DNA of 64,000 nt from HK1 sp965215295 (GCA_965215295.1 OZ244045.1:3224001-3288000); one strand, 5' to 3'. Shown: positions 19,580-29,073, counted from the first letter of the stretch. The notes: generated by a model from the letters alone, not told the origin. Program-made: numbers and translations.

Positions 19580-20863
19580 TCGTTTTCCTGATTACACTCG
19601 AATCTAAGCTGCATTTGGTATAGAATACTGCCATGTAACTCAGTGATACGAGAGGAGATTTTCATGGCACGCAACCCAGTGCAGTTTCAGAAAGGAATCA
19701 GCCTCAACGAATTCCTCTCCCTCTATGGAACCGAAGACCAGTGCTTCGACGCCCTGTATCGCTGGCGATGGCCCAATGGCTTCGTGTGTCCGCACTGTGG
19801 CCATGACCGATGCTGCCAACTCAACACCCGCAAGCTCCAGCAGTGCAATCGCTGCCACCGCCAGACCTCGATTACCGCCGGCACCATCTTCGAGGCCACC
19901 AAGCTGCCTCTGACGGTGTGGTTCCAGGCCATCTACCTCATCACCCAAGACAAGAAAGGCGTCTCGGCGATGAAGCTGCACCGCCATCTGGGTATCTCCT
20001 ACAACGCCGCATGGCGCATCCGCCACAAGCTGATGCAGGTGATGATGGAGCGCGACCGCGAGCACCCTCTCACCGGCTGGGTCGAACTCGACGATGCCTA
20101 TCTCGGCGGCGAGCGAAGCGGCGGCAAGCGCGGCCGGGGTGCGCCCGGCAAAACCCCCTTTGTCGCCGCGGTCGAGACCAACGACGAGGGACACCCGTTG
20201 CGCATGAAGCTCACCGTCGTCGCAGGCTTCCGGCTCACCGAAATCACCGCCTGGGCGCAGCACCACCTCAGCGCCGGCACCCGGGTGGTGTCCGATGGCC
20301 TGGCGTGCTTCAACGCCGTGAGCGCGGCCGGGTGCTCTCATGACAAGATCGTGGTGGGCAGCGGCAGAGCCGCCGTCGAGCGCCCCGAGTGTTGCGTCGC
20401 ACGTAGTTTCGTAAGGGATTTGTCGGTTTATTTCTGATCGGCCGAGGGCTGATTTCTCACATTGCCCCCCCATCGTCGGAGAGCGGTGCCAGTGCGGGCC
20501 GAGCGCCTGCGTTCACCGGGACCGCGGCGGTCGCGACGATCACGGTGCTCGTGGTGACGGTGAGTTCACCAGCGCGCCCGTGTTCGTTGAACGGGCGCGC
20601 TGGTGGGTGCGAGGGGTGGTCGAAGGCGAAGGGGAGGTCGTTGAGGAGTTCGCACAGAGGAGCGGCGGCTGGGTCGCTGATGTGGTGGTGCCCGACGAGT
20701 CAAGACCGGTTCACAGCCGCAACTCCGCGACAGCGTGCTCGAGGTGCACGGCGGTGACGGTGCGCTCGCCTTTTGCGTAAGCGGACAAAGTAGGCCGTTG
20801 TTCTGATAGGGAGTCCTGTCTGGTTCACTGGCCGCTTCCCCCGACACGGAGGCGAGCGGAATC

Positions 20864-21190
20864 ATGAGACGGACAGGTGGTACGAGACATCGCGTGCGGC
20901 GCACCGCCGCGCAGTGGCGCAAGCTGGTCGAGCGGTTCGAGCGCTCGGGTCAGACCCGGGGCAAATTCTGCGCGGCGAACGGATTGGCGCTGAGCACATT
21001 CGACCTGTGGCGGCGCAAGCTGCCTGCGGCGCCGGTCGCCGAAGCACGCCCCGAGCCGCTGTTCGTGGAGCTGACCCCCCCGGCGCCGACGCAGACCTCT
21101 GTCGGTTCGACGGGGACAGGGGCGTGGGAGGTGGAGCTTGAGCTCGGCGCGGGTGTGGTGCTGCGGCTACGTCGGGCGGCGCCATGTTGA
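20864..21190 (+). CDS. tnpA: IS66 TnpA
   Basis: A 108-residue IS66 accessory protein. RTAAQWRKLVERFERSGQTR and FCAANGLALSTFDLWRRKL form the expected N-terminal helix-turn-helix. It overlaps tnpB by 7 bp, the usual IS66 arrangement. TnpA is needed for transposition but its mechanism is not known. Confidence 0.9.
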   Translation: MRRTGGTRHRVRRTAAQWRKLVERFERSGQTRGKFCAANGLALSTFDLWRRKLPAAPVAEARPEPLFVELTPPAPTQTSVGSTGTGAWEVELELGAGVVLRLRRAAPC

Positions 21191-21534
21191 GCGGTGTGTC
21201 GGGGGGTCGAATCTGGCTGTGCACCGAGCCCACGGACATGCGGTGCTCGTTCGATGGATTGTCGGCCCGGGTGCGCCGGTCTCTGGGTGAAGAGCCGACG
21301 AGCGGTCACTGGTTCGTGTTTGTCAATCGTCGGCGCACGATGCTCAAGATACTGGGGTTCGACACGGGCGGGTACTGGATATGGGGCAAGCGGCTCGAGC
21401 AGGGTCAGTTTGCTCTGGGCCGGGGAGCGAAGGAGACGAAGCGGGAGCTGAATCGCACCGCGTTGCTGGCGCTGGTCGAAGGCGTGGATATCAAGATTCT
21501 ACGCCACAGGAAGCGCTACCGACAGGCTGCCTGA
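21184..21534 (+). CDS. tnpB: IS66 TnpB (Orf2)
   Basis: A 116-residue protein with the Orf2 signature: RIWLCTEPTDMRCSFDGL, FVFVNRRRTMLKILGFDTGG, and YWIWGKRLEQGQF. It is complete and sits between tnpA and tnpC as in all three-gene IS66 elements. It is unrelated to the RNA-guided TnpB nucleases of IS605. Confidence 0.95.
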   Translation: MLSGVSGGRIWLCTEPTDMRCSFDGLSARVRRSLGEEPTSGHWFVFVNRRRTMLKILGFDTGGYWIWGKRLEQGQFALGRGAKETKRELNRTALLALVEGVDIKILRHRKRYRQAA

Positions 21535-21562
21535 GTGGGTCGGGAGATGATAGATTGCGACC

Positions 21563-23206
21563 GTGTTCAGTGCATGGGGAAGTGTGACGTTGTCGGCACC
21601 CGACATGGCAACGCTTGCGGCGGAGAACGCGCGGCTCGGCGCAGCGCTGAGCGATTCGTACTCGGTGCTCGCGAAGACGAAGACGGCGCTCGAGCAGTTG
21701 CAGGCGCAGTACGACGCACTGCGCCACGAGCTCGACTGGTTCAAGCGCCAGCTCTTCGGGCAGAAGTCGGAGAAACGCCTCGACCTCGACGCCGACGCGC
21801 AGCTCAATCTGCTGGCGGGGCTTGGGGTGAAGGAGCCGCCCGCGCGCGACGATGTGCCGACCCACACGGTGAGCTACGAGCGTCGCGCGAAGGTGCGCGA
21901 TGCGGCTCTCGCCCAGAGCGGACTGCGCTTCGGCCCCGAGGTACCGGTGCAGACCATCGAGGTGGCGGACCCGGCGATTGAAGCGATTCCACCGGCCGAG
22001 CGCGAGGTCATCGGCGAGAAGGTGAGCTATCGCCTTGCGCAGCAACCGGGCAGCTACGTGGTGCTGAAGTACGTGCGCAAGGTCGTCAAGCGCCGCGATA
22101 CCCAGACGATTCTTACCGCCGCCGCACCGGCGAACGTGCTGGAGCGCTCGGCGGCCGACGTGAGCTTCCTCGCCGCGATGCTGGTCGACAAGTTCTGCTG
22201 GCACCTGCCGCTGTATCGTCAGCATCAGCGTCTTCGCGACGCCGGCATCACGCTCAGCCGCTCCACCCTGGTGTACTGGACGAGCCGCGCCATCGACCTG
22301 CTGGCGCCAATCACCGATGCGCAGAGTGCGCATGTGTTGGCGAGCGAAGTGCTGTCGATGGACGAGACCTCGCTCAAGGCCGGGCGCGAGGCGAAGGGCA
22401 AGATGCGCACCGGATGGCTGTGGCCGGTGTACGGCGATTGCGACGAGGTGGTGTTCCACTACGCGCCGTCGCGCGCGCACCGTCACGTTCATGCCTTTCT
22501 CGGCGAGTACCGCGGGACGCTGCTCAGCGACGGCTACGAGGCCTACGCGGCCTATGCGGCGCAACGCCCCGCGCAGGTGACCCATGCGCTGTGCTGGTCC
22601 CATACCAGGCGATACTTTGAACGGGCGAAAGACTCCGAGCCCGAGGCGGTGGCCGAGGCGCTGGCGCTCATCGGGGCGATGTACGCTCACGAGGAGCAAC
22701 TCCGCACCGACGGGCTCGTCGGCGAGGACAAGCGTGCCTACCGCCAGACCCACACCCGGCCGGTCGTCGAGACCTTCTGGCGATGGTGCCGGGCGCAATG
22801 CCATCGTCCCGAGCTGCTGCCGAAGAGCCCGCTGGCGAAGGCGTTGAGCTACGCGCAGGAGCGTCGCTCAGGGCTGGAGGTCTTCCTCGACGCCCCCGCA
22901 GTGGCCATCGACACGAATCATCTGGAGCGGGCGCTGCGTCCGATTCCTCTGGGGAAGCGGAATTGGCTGTTCACTTCGAGTGAGGTCGGCGCGCAACGGG
23001 TCGGCATCATCCAGAGCCTGCTGGTGACGTGCCGGTTGCACGCGGTGGACCCCTACACCTATCTGGTCGATGTGCTCCAGCGCATCAGCGCGCATCCGGC
23101 CAAACGGGCCATCGAACTCACCCCGCGGATGTGGAAATCGCTATTCGCCGACGTGCCCATGCGCTCAGACCTCGGCCCCCACCACCACGACCCGCCATCA
23201 CACTGA
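21563..23206 (+). CDS. tnpC: IS66 transposase TnpC
   Basis: The 547-residue DDE transposase of IS66. An N-terminal coiled coil (LAAENARLGAALSDSYSVLA) is followed by the LDWFKRQLFGQKSEK motif, then the catalytic domain with SMDETSLKAG (D), LLSDGYEAY (D) and TNHLERALRPI (E). It starts with GTG at 21563 and has no break. ATG 21605 is an alternative start. Confidence 0.95.
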   Translation: MFSAWGSVTLSAPDMATLAAENARLGAALSDSYSVLAKTKTALEQLQAQYDALRHELDWFKRQLFGQKSEKRLDLDADAQLNLLAGLGVKEPPARDDVPTHTVSYERRAKVRDAALAQSGLRFGPEVPVQTIEVADPAIEAIPPAEREVIGEKVSYRLAQQPGSYVVLKYVRKVVKRRDTQTILTAAAPANVLERSAADVSFLAAMLVDKFCWHLPLYRQHQRLRDAGITLSRSTLVYWTSRAIDLLAPITDAQSAHVLASEVLSMDETSLKAGREAKGKMRTGWLWPVYGDCDEVVFHYAPSRAHRHVHAFLGEYRGTLLSDGYEAYAAYAAQRPAQVTHALCWSHTRRYFERAKDSEPEAVAEALALIGAMYAHEEQLRTDGLVGEDKRAYRQTHTRPVVETFWRWCRAQCHRPELLPKSPLAKALSYAQERRSGLEVFLDAPAVAIDTNHLERALRPIPLGKRNWLFTSSEVGAQRVGIIQSLLVTCRLHAVDPYTYLVDVLQRISAHPAKRAIELTPRMWKSLFADVPMRSDLGPHHHDPPSH

Positions 23207-23986
23207 TCGCCGTCCCGCAACCACGGCCTATATTGCCCGCTTACCCTTTTGCAGCGGCGGCGGTGAGGGCGTAGTGGGCGATGCGATTGATGAGCCGGGG
23301 CAATCCGCGAGCGCTCTGTGCCAGCGCCTCGACGGCGGGGGGGTCGAACAGGGGGAGTTCGCAGCCGGCCAGACGCAGGCGGTGGGCGAGGTAGGCGTGG
23401 AGTTCCTCGCGGTCGATGCCGGCGAGGTGGTGGCGTACGACGAGGCGTTGGGAGAGCGATTCGTGCACGGCCATGGCGAGGCGGCGGCGCAGCTCGGTGA
23501 GTCCGACGAGTAGCAGGCACAGGCGGTTGTCGCTGTCCATGGCGAAGTTGGTCAACAAGCGAAGGTCTTCGAGGACGTCGTTGCGCAGGTGCTGGGCTTC
23601 GTCGATGACGAGCACGGGGAGCTGCTTGGCCTCGCACACCAATCGGGTGATTTCGGTGCGGATGGCGCGGTAGGCGGTGGCGCGCGAGCGCTCGGTGGGC
23701 AGTCCCAGTTCCCAGGCGATGGATTTGTACATGTCGAGGACGTTTCCGGTGGTCAGGCAGACGTAGCCCACCCGGTACAGGCCCGGATGCAGGGCGGCGG
23801 TGACGTGGCGGCATACGGTGGTTTTGCCCGAGCCGACCTCTCCGGTCATGAGGCCGATGCCCTTGAGCTCGATGAGGTGATGGAGCCGGGCCTGGGCCTC
23901 GCGCCGGGAGTTCGACTCGAACAGCTCGTCGGTGTGGGCCGGGGTCTCGAAGGGGAGCCGGGTGAGGGCGAAGTGTCGCAGGTACA

Positions 23987-25312
23987 TTACGGGCTCTCCT
24001 TGAGGGTGCGCATCGTCAGAGGCGAGGCAGGCGGTTCGGATGCGGGGGTGTCGCACTGAAGCTGCCAGGAGGGTCGGTGGCGCTTGACGGCGGTGTTGGC
24101 GTAGGCGTCGAGGCGGGTGGCGGTGCCTGCGGGCTTGCCGTCGTGGACGACCTCGATGGGGCGCGCAGGCGGTGCGTCGGGGTCGTAGCGCAAGGTGACG
24201 GATTGGCCGACGAGCACGGCGTCGACCTCGTAGAGTCGTCCGTGGAGGCTGACGGTGCGGTCTTTCATGACGCGGCGTTTGGCCTCGAACAGGAAGAGGT
24301 CGTCGAGGTCGAGGCGGGGGCCGGGGAAGCGCACGTTGTGCCCGGCGAGTGCCCACTGGTCGAGGGGGGTGCGCCCGTCGAGTCCGCGATGGGGCGAGCG
24401 GTGGTACTCGCCCTCGACCCAGGCCCAGAGGGTGCGGTTCAACGTCTCCAGGCTCTCGGTGGCCTCGGCGGTGAGGTGGGCGAGCCAGGCGGCGCGCAGG
24501 GTGCGGAAGAAGCGCTCGATTTTTCCCTTTCCGGCGGGCTGATAGGGCCGGGCGTGGATGAGCGCGATGCCGAGCTTGGCGCATACCAGTGCGAGCTGCT
24601 GGGAGCGGAAGCTCGCCCCGTTGTCGACATAGAGCCTTGCGGGGAGGCCGCGCCGCGCGATGGCCTGCTTGAACACGGGCAGGAAGGCGGTGGTGTTGTC
24701 CGCGTAGGCGAAGGCGGCGAAGGGGATGACGCGGGTGGCGTCGTCGATGAACGCGATGAGGAAGGCCTTTCGGCGCCGGCGCCCGTCGCGCACCTTCGGT
24801 CCGTGCATCACGTCGCTCATCCACAGCTCGCCGGCGTTGCGGAAGGCGAATCGTCGCCGGTCGGTGGCGACGGGGTCGCCGGGGCGTTTGTCGAGCAGTC
24901 CTTCGCGCGAGAGCAGCCGGTGCACGGTCGACGGCGCGAGGGGATGGTCGACGCCGCGTTCGCGGGCGGCGCGGATGAGGGCCTTGACCGAGAGTGCAGG
25001 CCGCTCGGTCTTGAGCGCAACGAGCCACTCGGCGACCTCGGGGGGCAGGCGCCGGGGCTGGCCGCGGTCGGCGCGGGTCTTCGGGTACAGCGCCTCGAAC
25101 CCGCCGTTGCGATACAGGCTGAGCCAGTCGCGCATCGTCTCGACGGCGACGCGGGTACGGCGGGTGCCGGGGATGGTGTAGGTGCGTTGGGCCTTCTCGT
25201 GCAGGGCGCGGCGGATGTCGCGGCTGCCCGGCGGCAGTGGGAGCACATCGGCGATGAGGCCGTAGCGGAACAGCGCCACGGCGTTGCGCAGCGTCTCGTT
25301 GGGGTCGTTCAT
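23987..25312 (-). CDS. DDE integrase-type transposase (TniA-like)
   Basis: A 441-residue transposase with an N-terminal helix-turn-helix (SVKALIRAARERGVDHPLAP and neighbouring HTH). The rve core has DDE residues in ELWMSDVMHGP (D), ARLYVDNGASF (D) and PAGKGKIERFFRT (E), followed by a C-terminal beta-barrel (VSLHGRLYEVDAVLVGQ). It is coupled to the downstream ATPase by TAATG. It belongs with TniA/IstA-like enzymes that need a AAA partner. Confidence 0.88.
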   Translation of the reverse strand: MNDPNETLRNAVALFRYGLIADVLPLPPGSRDIRRALHEKAQRTYTIPGTRRTRVAVETMRDWLSLYRNGGFEALYPKTRADRGQPRRLPPEVAEWLVALKTERPALSVKALIRAARERGVDHPLAPSTVHRLLSREGLLDKRPGDPVATDRRRFAFRNAGELWMSDVMHGPKVRDGRRRRKAFLIAFIDDATRVIPFAAFAYADNTTAFLPVFKQAIARRGLPARLYVDNGASFRSQQLALVCAKLGIALIHARPYQPAGKGKIERFFRTLRAAWLAHLTAEATESLETLNRTLWAWVEGEYHRSPHRGLDGRTPLDQWALAGHNVRFPGPRLDLDDLFLFEAKRRVMKDRTVSLHGRLYEVDAVLVGQSVTLRYDPDAPPARPIEVVHDGKPAGTATRLDAYANTAVKRHRPSWQLQCDTPASEPPASPLTMRTLKESP

Positions 25313-25359
25313 CGGTGCAGTCCTCGTCGGCGGGGCGCATCGGCCCGGGAGAGGAGACG

Positions 25360-25983
25360 CTACGCAGGCGACGGCGGCGGGTCAGGCCCCATCTTGTGTT
25401 GGCGTGCGCGAAGGCGATTCGTCGTGCTGAGGCGGTGGGGGTGGAACCCCAAGGGGGCGGGCAGCATGGGGAGCTGCGCGTCGGTGAGGGTACGCAACGC
25501 CCGCAACGCGGTGTCGGTCTCGAGCCGCGTGCGCACCGCGCCCACCTCGGCGATGCACCGGGCGAGGGACTCGGGCAGCAGCCCGATGACGATACTCAGA
25601 ACGTGATGGACAAGACGGACCCGGCGCTCGACCCAGCGCATCGCACCCGCAAGCTCGACCGCGTCGCGGCGCAGCCCATTGGCCGCGGCGGCCAGGCTCG
25701 GGGCCTGCTCGGCGTACGCCACCACCGCCTCGACGGTGTCGAGCTCACCGGGCAGCCGTGCGGCCAGACAGTCCGGCAGCCGGCTGAAGGTGGTGTGGCT
25801 CTCAGGGCAGTACCAGCGAGCGATCCGCGTCCCGCGCGGGCTCTTGCGCGCGTAGGTGCCGTGGCGTGCCAGTGAGCATCCCCCGTGGGGGTGATTCGGA
25901 CATCGCTCGAGGGTTGCAGCGCGCCACGCCTGGGCCTTAACGTATTGCTCGCCGGTAAGCCCCGTCTCATACCGAAGCTGCAC
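25360..25983 (-). CDS. Zinc-ribbon accessory protein of the TniA/TniB-like transposon
   Basis: About 207 residues from a GTG at 25983 (upstream starts are possible). CPNHPHGGCSLARHG and RWYCPESHTTFSRLPD look like a zinc-binding module. A helical region with VEAVVAYAEQ and SLAAAANGLRRDAVELAGA then resembles a helix-turn-helix. It leads the three-gene transposon operon. It may be a DNA-binding target or end-recognition factor, but that is inference from position. Confidence 0.6.
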   Translation of the reverse strand: MQLRYETGLTGEQYVKAQAWRAATLERCPNHPHGGCSLARHGTYARKSPRGTRIARWYCPESHTTFSRLPDCLAARLPGELDTVEAVVAYAEQAPSLAAAANGLRRDAVELAGAMRWVERRVRLVHHVLSIVIGLLPESLARCIAEVGAVRTRLETDTALRALRTLTDAQLPMLPAPLGFHPHRLSTTNRLRARQHKMGPDPPPSPA

Positions 25984-26516
25984 CGGCCGTGGCCCGGCGG
26001 GGTTCGTCCCCCCGCGCGGGCCAACTCCTCTGTTGTCCCAAGGGATGGCGAGACTACGGCGGCGCTGGCCCGGCGCCAAGCGGTGACGATGGGCACGCAT
26101 CCGCCCGATCGGGCGACGACCTCCTCGGCACCTGCTACGCAACGATCCTTGCGACCGGGGACCGCACCCGCTCCGACCGGTTCCCGGATTGCTTCGTCAT
26201 CCCAGGAAATCCGTCTACGGAATAGTCCGACCCATTCCCGTGGGGGTCCCACGACGGAATGTGAGAAACAACACCCCGAGTTTCGATGGGTCAATACGAT
26301 TCTCGGCAACGTCAAGAACGCCATGCGCGGCACCTACCATGCGATTCGACCCAAGTATGCCCAGCGATACCTCTCGGAGTTCGAGTACCGGTTCAATCGC
26401 CGATTCGACCTGCCCGACATCATTCCGAGACTCGTCTACGTGGCGCTCAGGACGCCGCCGATGCCCGAACGGCTGCTTAAGTTACGCTTAGCTTGAGTGG
26501 TAATCAGGTTCGTTTT

Positions 26517-26849
26517 TCGAGTCTCCGCGCTGCGCGGTGGAGACACACCGCCTGACGATTCTGCAAGGATACTACAAACAGTCCGGTTCCAGGCCCGCGT
26601 ACGTCCTTCCGCTCCTGGCGTCGACGTTTCTCTGGATGAACGCCGGCGGCCGGTTCCGGGCTCATCGCAGTCCGGTCTTTGCCGCGCTGCGAACAGGCCG
26701 GACGGTAGGAGAACCCAGCGGGCATATCGACCCGATTTTCTGCGCCGGACGGCCAGGATACCAGGCAACATTCGGCCGCCCGAGGGCCACTCTGGAACGA
26801 GGGGCTGGTCCAATGCGCCCACCGCGGCGTCAGCCATTGGAACCTGCCC
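26517..26849. other. Unassigned segment between IS1595-B and the istB relic
   Basis: No convincing gene on either strand. Just after the IS end, GTCTCC and GGAGAC arms with a GC-rich loop form a hairpin near 26520-26550. Before the IS insertion it would have lain directly upstream of the ORF starting at 19579. Confidence 0.4.
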
Positions 26850-27153
26850 GAGGCTGCTGGCCTCGCTCGCCAAGGCCGAGGTCTTGGTGCTCGACGACTT
26901 CGGACTCGCCAAGCTCAGTGCCGAGAACCGTCGCGACCCGCTCGAGATCATCGAGGACCGACACGCGGTGCGTTCGACCATCGTGACCAGCCAGCTCCCC
27001 GTCGAGAAGTGGCATGGCGTGGTCGGGAACCCGACCCTCGCCGACGCCATCCTCGACCGCCTCGTGCACAGCGCCTACCAGTTCAACCTGAAAGGAGAAT
27101 CCATACGCAAGAGACGCCGACCGTTGACCCGAACTGACCACCACGGCACATAA
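26850..27153 (+). pseudogene. istB: IS21-family istB ATPase, C-terminal fragment
   Basis: The last ~100 residues of IstB: LLASLAKAEVLVLDDFGLAKL (Walker B VLDDFG), EIIEDRH, RSTIVTSQLPVEKWH and DAILDRLVHSAYQ. The Walker A half and istA are absent. The following ~130 bp up to the ISAzo13 copy resemble an IS21 right end (GGTCACTTTGCGTCGG). It is a relic of an earlier insertion. Confidence 0.85.
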
Positions 27154-27285
27154 TCCAACCCCCGCGTCGCTTCGCTCCGACCGGTGGTCACTTTGCGTCG
27201 GAATGGGTGATCACTGTCGCCGGAATGCGCATATTTGCTTCTGACACGTCGCCGTTGACAGCTTGCCATCACCAATCGCTCCTTA

Positions 27286-28580
27286 GGACGCAGGCGTAAA
27301 TTACATTGTCATCTGATGGGTTTTGTGTTCTCCTCCTCCGATGAGACGCGATATTGAACTCGAAGCGACAATTGTTGAGAAGTACGCGGCGGTCGAGGCG
27401 TATCTTGATGAGCGCGGGCGTCGTATCTGGGCAGCCACGGAATCACGTGCCATCGGGTATGGAGGCGATGCTCTGGTTTCGGACGCGACAGGGTTGTCGC
27501 GCCCGACCATCCGCAAGGGGCGCCGGGAGCTGGAATCGGGCGGCGCCGAGTGCGGTCGAATTCGTCGTGTGGGGGCCGGACGTCCTGGTATCAAGCAATC
27601 GCAGCCGGGTATCAAACAAGCGCTGGAGAAATTGGTTGACCCGATGACGCGTGGCGACCCGCAGTCGCCGCTGAGGTGGACGTGCAAGAGTCGGGCGAAG
27701 CTCGCCGCGGCGCTGTCGAACGCAGGCTGGAAGGTGAGCACGACGACGGTGGGCCGATTGCTGCACGAGCTTGGCTACCGGCTGCAATCGGTACGCAAGA
27801 GTCGCGAAGGGACGTCGCACCCGGACCGCAACGCACAGTTCGAACATATCAATGCGAAGGCCGATGAGTTCCTTCAACGCGCCCAGCCGGTGGTCTCTGT
27901 CGATACGAAGAAGAAGGAGTTGGTCGGGGATTTCAAGAACGCTGGCCGGGAGTGGCAGCCGAAGGGGCGACCCGAGAAATCCCTGGTGCACGACTTTCCC
28001 CAGGATGCGGCGGGTAAGGCGATTCCCTACGGCATCTACGACATGGGACGCAACGAAGCATGGGTCAGTGTCGGATGTGACCATGACACCCCTTCCTTCG
28101 CGGTGGCGTCGCTGCGACGGTGGTGGGAGGAGATGGGCACGAGCCGCTACCCCAACGCACGGGAGCTGCTCATCACCGCCGATGCGGGCGGGAGCAACGG
28201 GTATCGTTCTCGCGCGTGGAAGCACGAGCTACAACAGTTTGCCGACGAGACCGGCGTGTGCGTGCACGTCAGCCATTTCCCGCCCGGCACCAGCAAGTGG
28301 AACAAGATTGAACATCGGCTGTTCTGTCACATCACCCAGAATTGGCGAGGCAAGCCGCTGCGGACCTTTGAGACCATTGTCGATTTGATCGGCAATACAC
28401 GCACCGATGCAGGGCTTCAGGTCAGAGCCGAACTTGATACGAAAAAGTACCCCAAAGGAGTGACGACGACGGATGCGGAGATGGACGCCTTGTCTCTACA
28501 TCGAAATGAGTTCCACGGTGACTGGAACTATGAACTTCGCCCGCGGTGAAATTGGAAACTTAATTTCGATCAATCTCCTT
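27286..28580 (+). mobile_element. ISAzo13-type element, copy B
   Basis: Appears identical to copy A and in the same orientation, 10,313 bp away. I see no direct repeat flanking this copy: the left neighbour is CCTTA and the right neighbour is ACTATC. One side may therefore have been rearranged after insertion. Confidence 0.9.
27341..28549 (+). CDS. ISAzo13-family DDE transposase, copy B
   Basis: Translation is identical to copy A over all 402 residues, with the same DDE motifs (SVDTKKKEL, TADAGGSNG, SKWNKIEHR). Perfect identity implies very recent transposition or gene conversion. Confidence 0.93.
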   Translation: MRRDIELEATIVEKYAAVEAYLDERGRRIWAATESRAIGYGGDALVSDATGLSRPTIRKGRRELESGGAECGRIRRVGAGRPGIKQSQPGIKQALEKLVDPMTRGDPQSPLRWTCKSRAKLAAALSNAGWKVSTTTVGRLLHELGYRLQSVRKSREGTSHPDRNAQFEHINAKADEFLQRAQPVVSVDTKKKELVGDFKNAGREWQPKGRPEKSLVHDFPQDAAGKAIPYGIYDMGRNEAWVSVGCDHDTPSFAVASLRRWWEEMGTSRYPNARELLITADAGGSNGYRSRAWKHELQQFADETGVCVHVSHFPPGTSKWNKIEHRLFCHITQNWRGKPLRTFETIVDLIGNTRTDAGLQVRAELDTKKYPKGVTTTDAEMDALSLHRNEFHGDWNYELRPR

Positions 28581-28623
28581 ACTATCATCAGACATGCCGG
28601 TTTCATAGTCAGGAGATGTTGTC

Positions 28624-28908
28624 ATGAATCACGACACGTTCCGCCTCATCGGCCTCGACGAACAGGGTGCACGGGAGAGCATGAGTGCGAAGCGGCTCGT
28701 CTGTCAGATTGAAGGTGGCGGCAAGCTCGCAATCTGGGGCAGTGAGAAGGGCACCGAAAATATCGACATGGTGCTCAAAGCGGGCTTTCCCTGCACTGTG
28801 CATTGCCAGTGGCGAGAACCCAGCACATGGGCAATAGCGGAGTACGGACACACGCACTGGGTTCCCGAGAACGCGGGCCTGGAAGTCGTTCAGCAAGCCA
28901 AGCCGTAG
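28624..28908 (+). CDS. Small hypothetical protein, 94 aa
   Basis: Starts at ATG 28624 with a good ribosome-binding site (CAGGAGA, 9 bases upstream). The protein is compact and beta-rich (KRLVCQIEGGGKLAIWG, FPCTVHCQWREPS) with a final VVQQAKP tail. No family recognised. It lies 43 bp right of the ISAzo13 copy in the defence island. Confidence 0.6.
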   Translation: MNHDTFRLIGLDEQGARESMSAKRLVCQIEGGGKLAIWGSEKGTENIDMVLKAGFPCTVHCQWREPSTWAIAEYGHTHWVPENAGLEVVQQAKP

Positions 28909-29073
28909 GGCGCATCACGAATGGCGGGGTCCGCTGGCCGCATCGTGTCATAGATCGAAAGGCGCCAGAGGTCCTCGATGACGGAGCCAAGGGGTACCGG
29001 CACCGTGGAGGGGGTGGGACCGGTGGCCGTGGGATCAGTCATCGCTCGTATGGTGAGCGGAGGCGGAGGGACA

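Larger units (their letters stand above)
20777..23244 (+). mobile_element. IS66-family element (three-gene)
   Basis: Inverted ends GTAAGCGGACAAAGTAGGCC (20777 on) and the complement of the right end GTAAGCGGGCAATATAGGCC (to 23244), starting with the GTAAG typical of IS66. An exact 8-bp direct repeat, CCTTTTGC, lies at 20769-20776 and 23245-23252. It contains tnpA, tnpB and tnpC, all intact. Confidence 0.96.
20711..23987 (-). pseudogene. ExeA/TniB-like AAA+ ATPase, last codons cut off by IS66
   Basis: The ATPase starts at ATG 23987, overlapping the transposase stop (TAATG). Walker A is GEVGSGKTT (about residues 49-57), Walker B LPVLVIDEAQH, sensor-like LLLVGLTELRR. Homology runs to ALTAAAAKG at about 23250, where IS66 is inserted. 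Removing IS66 and one 8-bp repeat continues the frame for about 19 residues (ERTVTAVHLEHAVAELRL) to TGA at 20713-20711. As it stands the ORF reads a few codons into IS66. The lost tail is short, so partial function is possible. Confidence 0.85.
20390..26273 (-). mobile_element. TniA/TniB-like transposon (TGT...ACA ends), itself disrupted by IS66
   Basis: Bounded by TGTTGCGTCGCAC at 20390 and the complement of TGTTGTTTCTCAC ending at 26273 (10 of 13 identical). CCCCGAG is duplicated at 20383-20389 and 26274-26280. A second TTTCTCACATT site near the left end (about 20450) matches the right end, as in Tn7/Mu-type elements with several transposase sites. Three leftward genes: a zinc-ribbon protein, a DDE transposase and an ExeA-like AAA ATPase. 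The 7-bp duplication is unusual, as 5 bp is normal for Tn7/Tn5053 relatives. Confidence 0.8.
19643..26496 (+). pseudogene. IS1595-family transposase B, split by a nested transposon
   Basis: Residues 1 to about 249 are encoded at 19643-20389 and match copy A. After the 7-bp duplication the frame resumes at 26281 (FRWVNTILGNVKNAMRGTYH) and ends with TGA at 26494-26496. Joining the parts recreates the ~318-residue IS1595 transposase. As it stands the ORF runs into the nested element and ends at 20437 with unrelated residues. Confidence 0.9.
19587..26508 (+). mobile_element. IS1595-type element B (inverted to A), carrying a TniA/TniB-like transposon and IS66
   Basis: The left end CCTGATTACACTCGAATCTAAG starts at 19587 and the right end TTGAGTGGTAATCAGG finishes at 26508. 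An exact 8-bp direct repeat, TTCGTTTT, flanks it at 19579-19586 and 26509-26516. It is in opposite orientation to IS1595-A, with 444 bp of host DNA between them. The bulk of its 6.9 kb is nested insertion. Confidence 0.93.
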
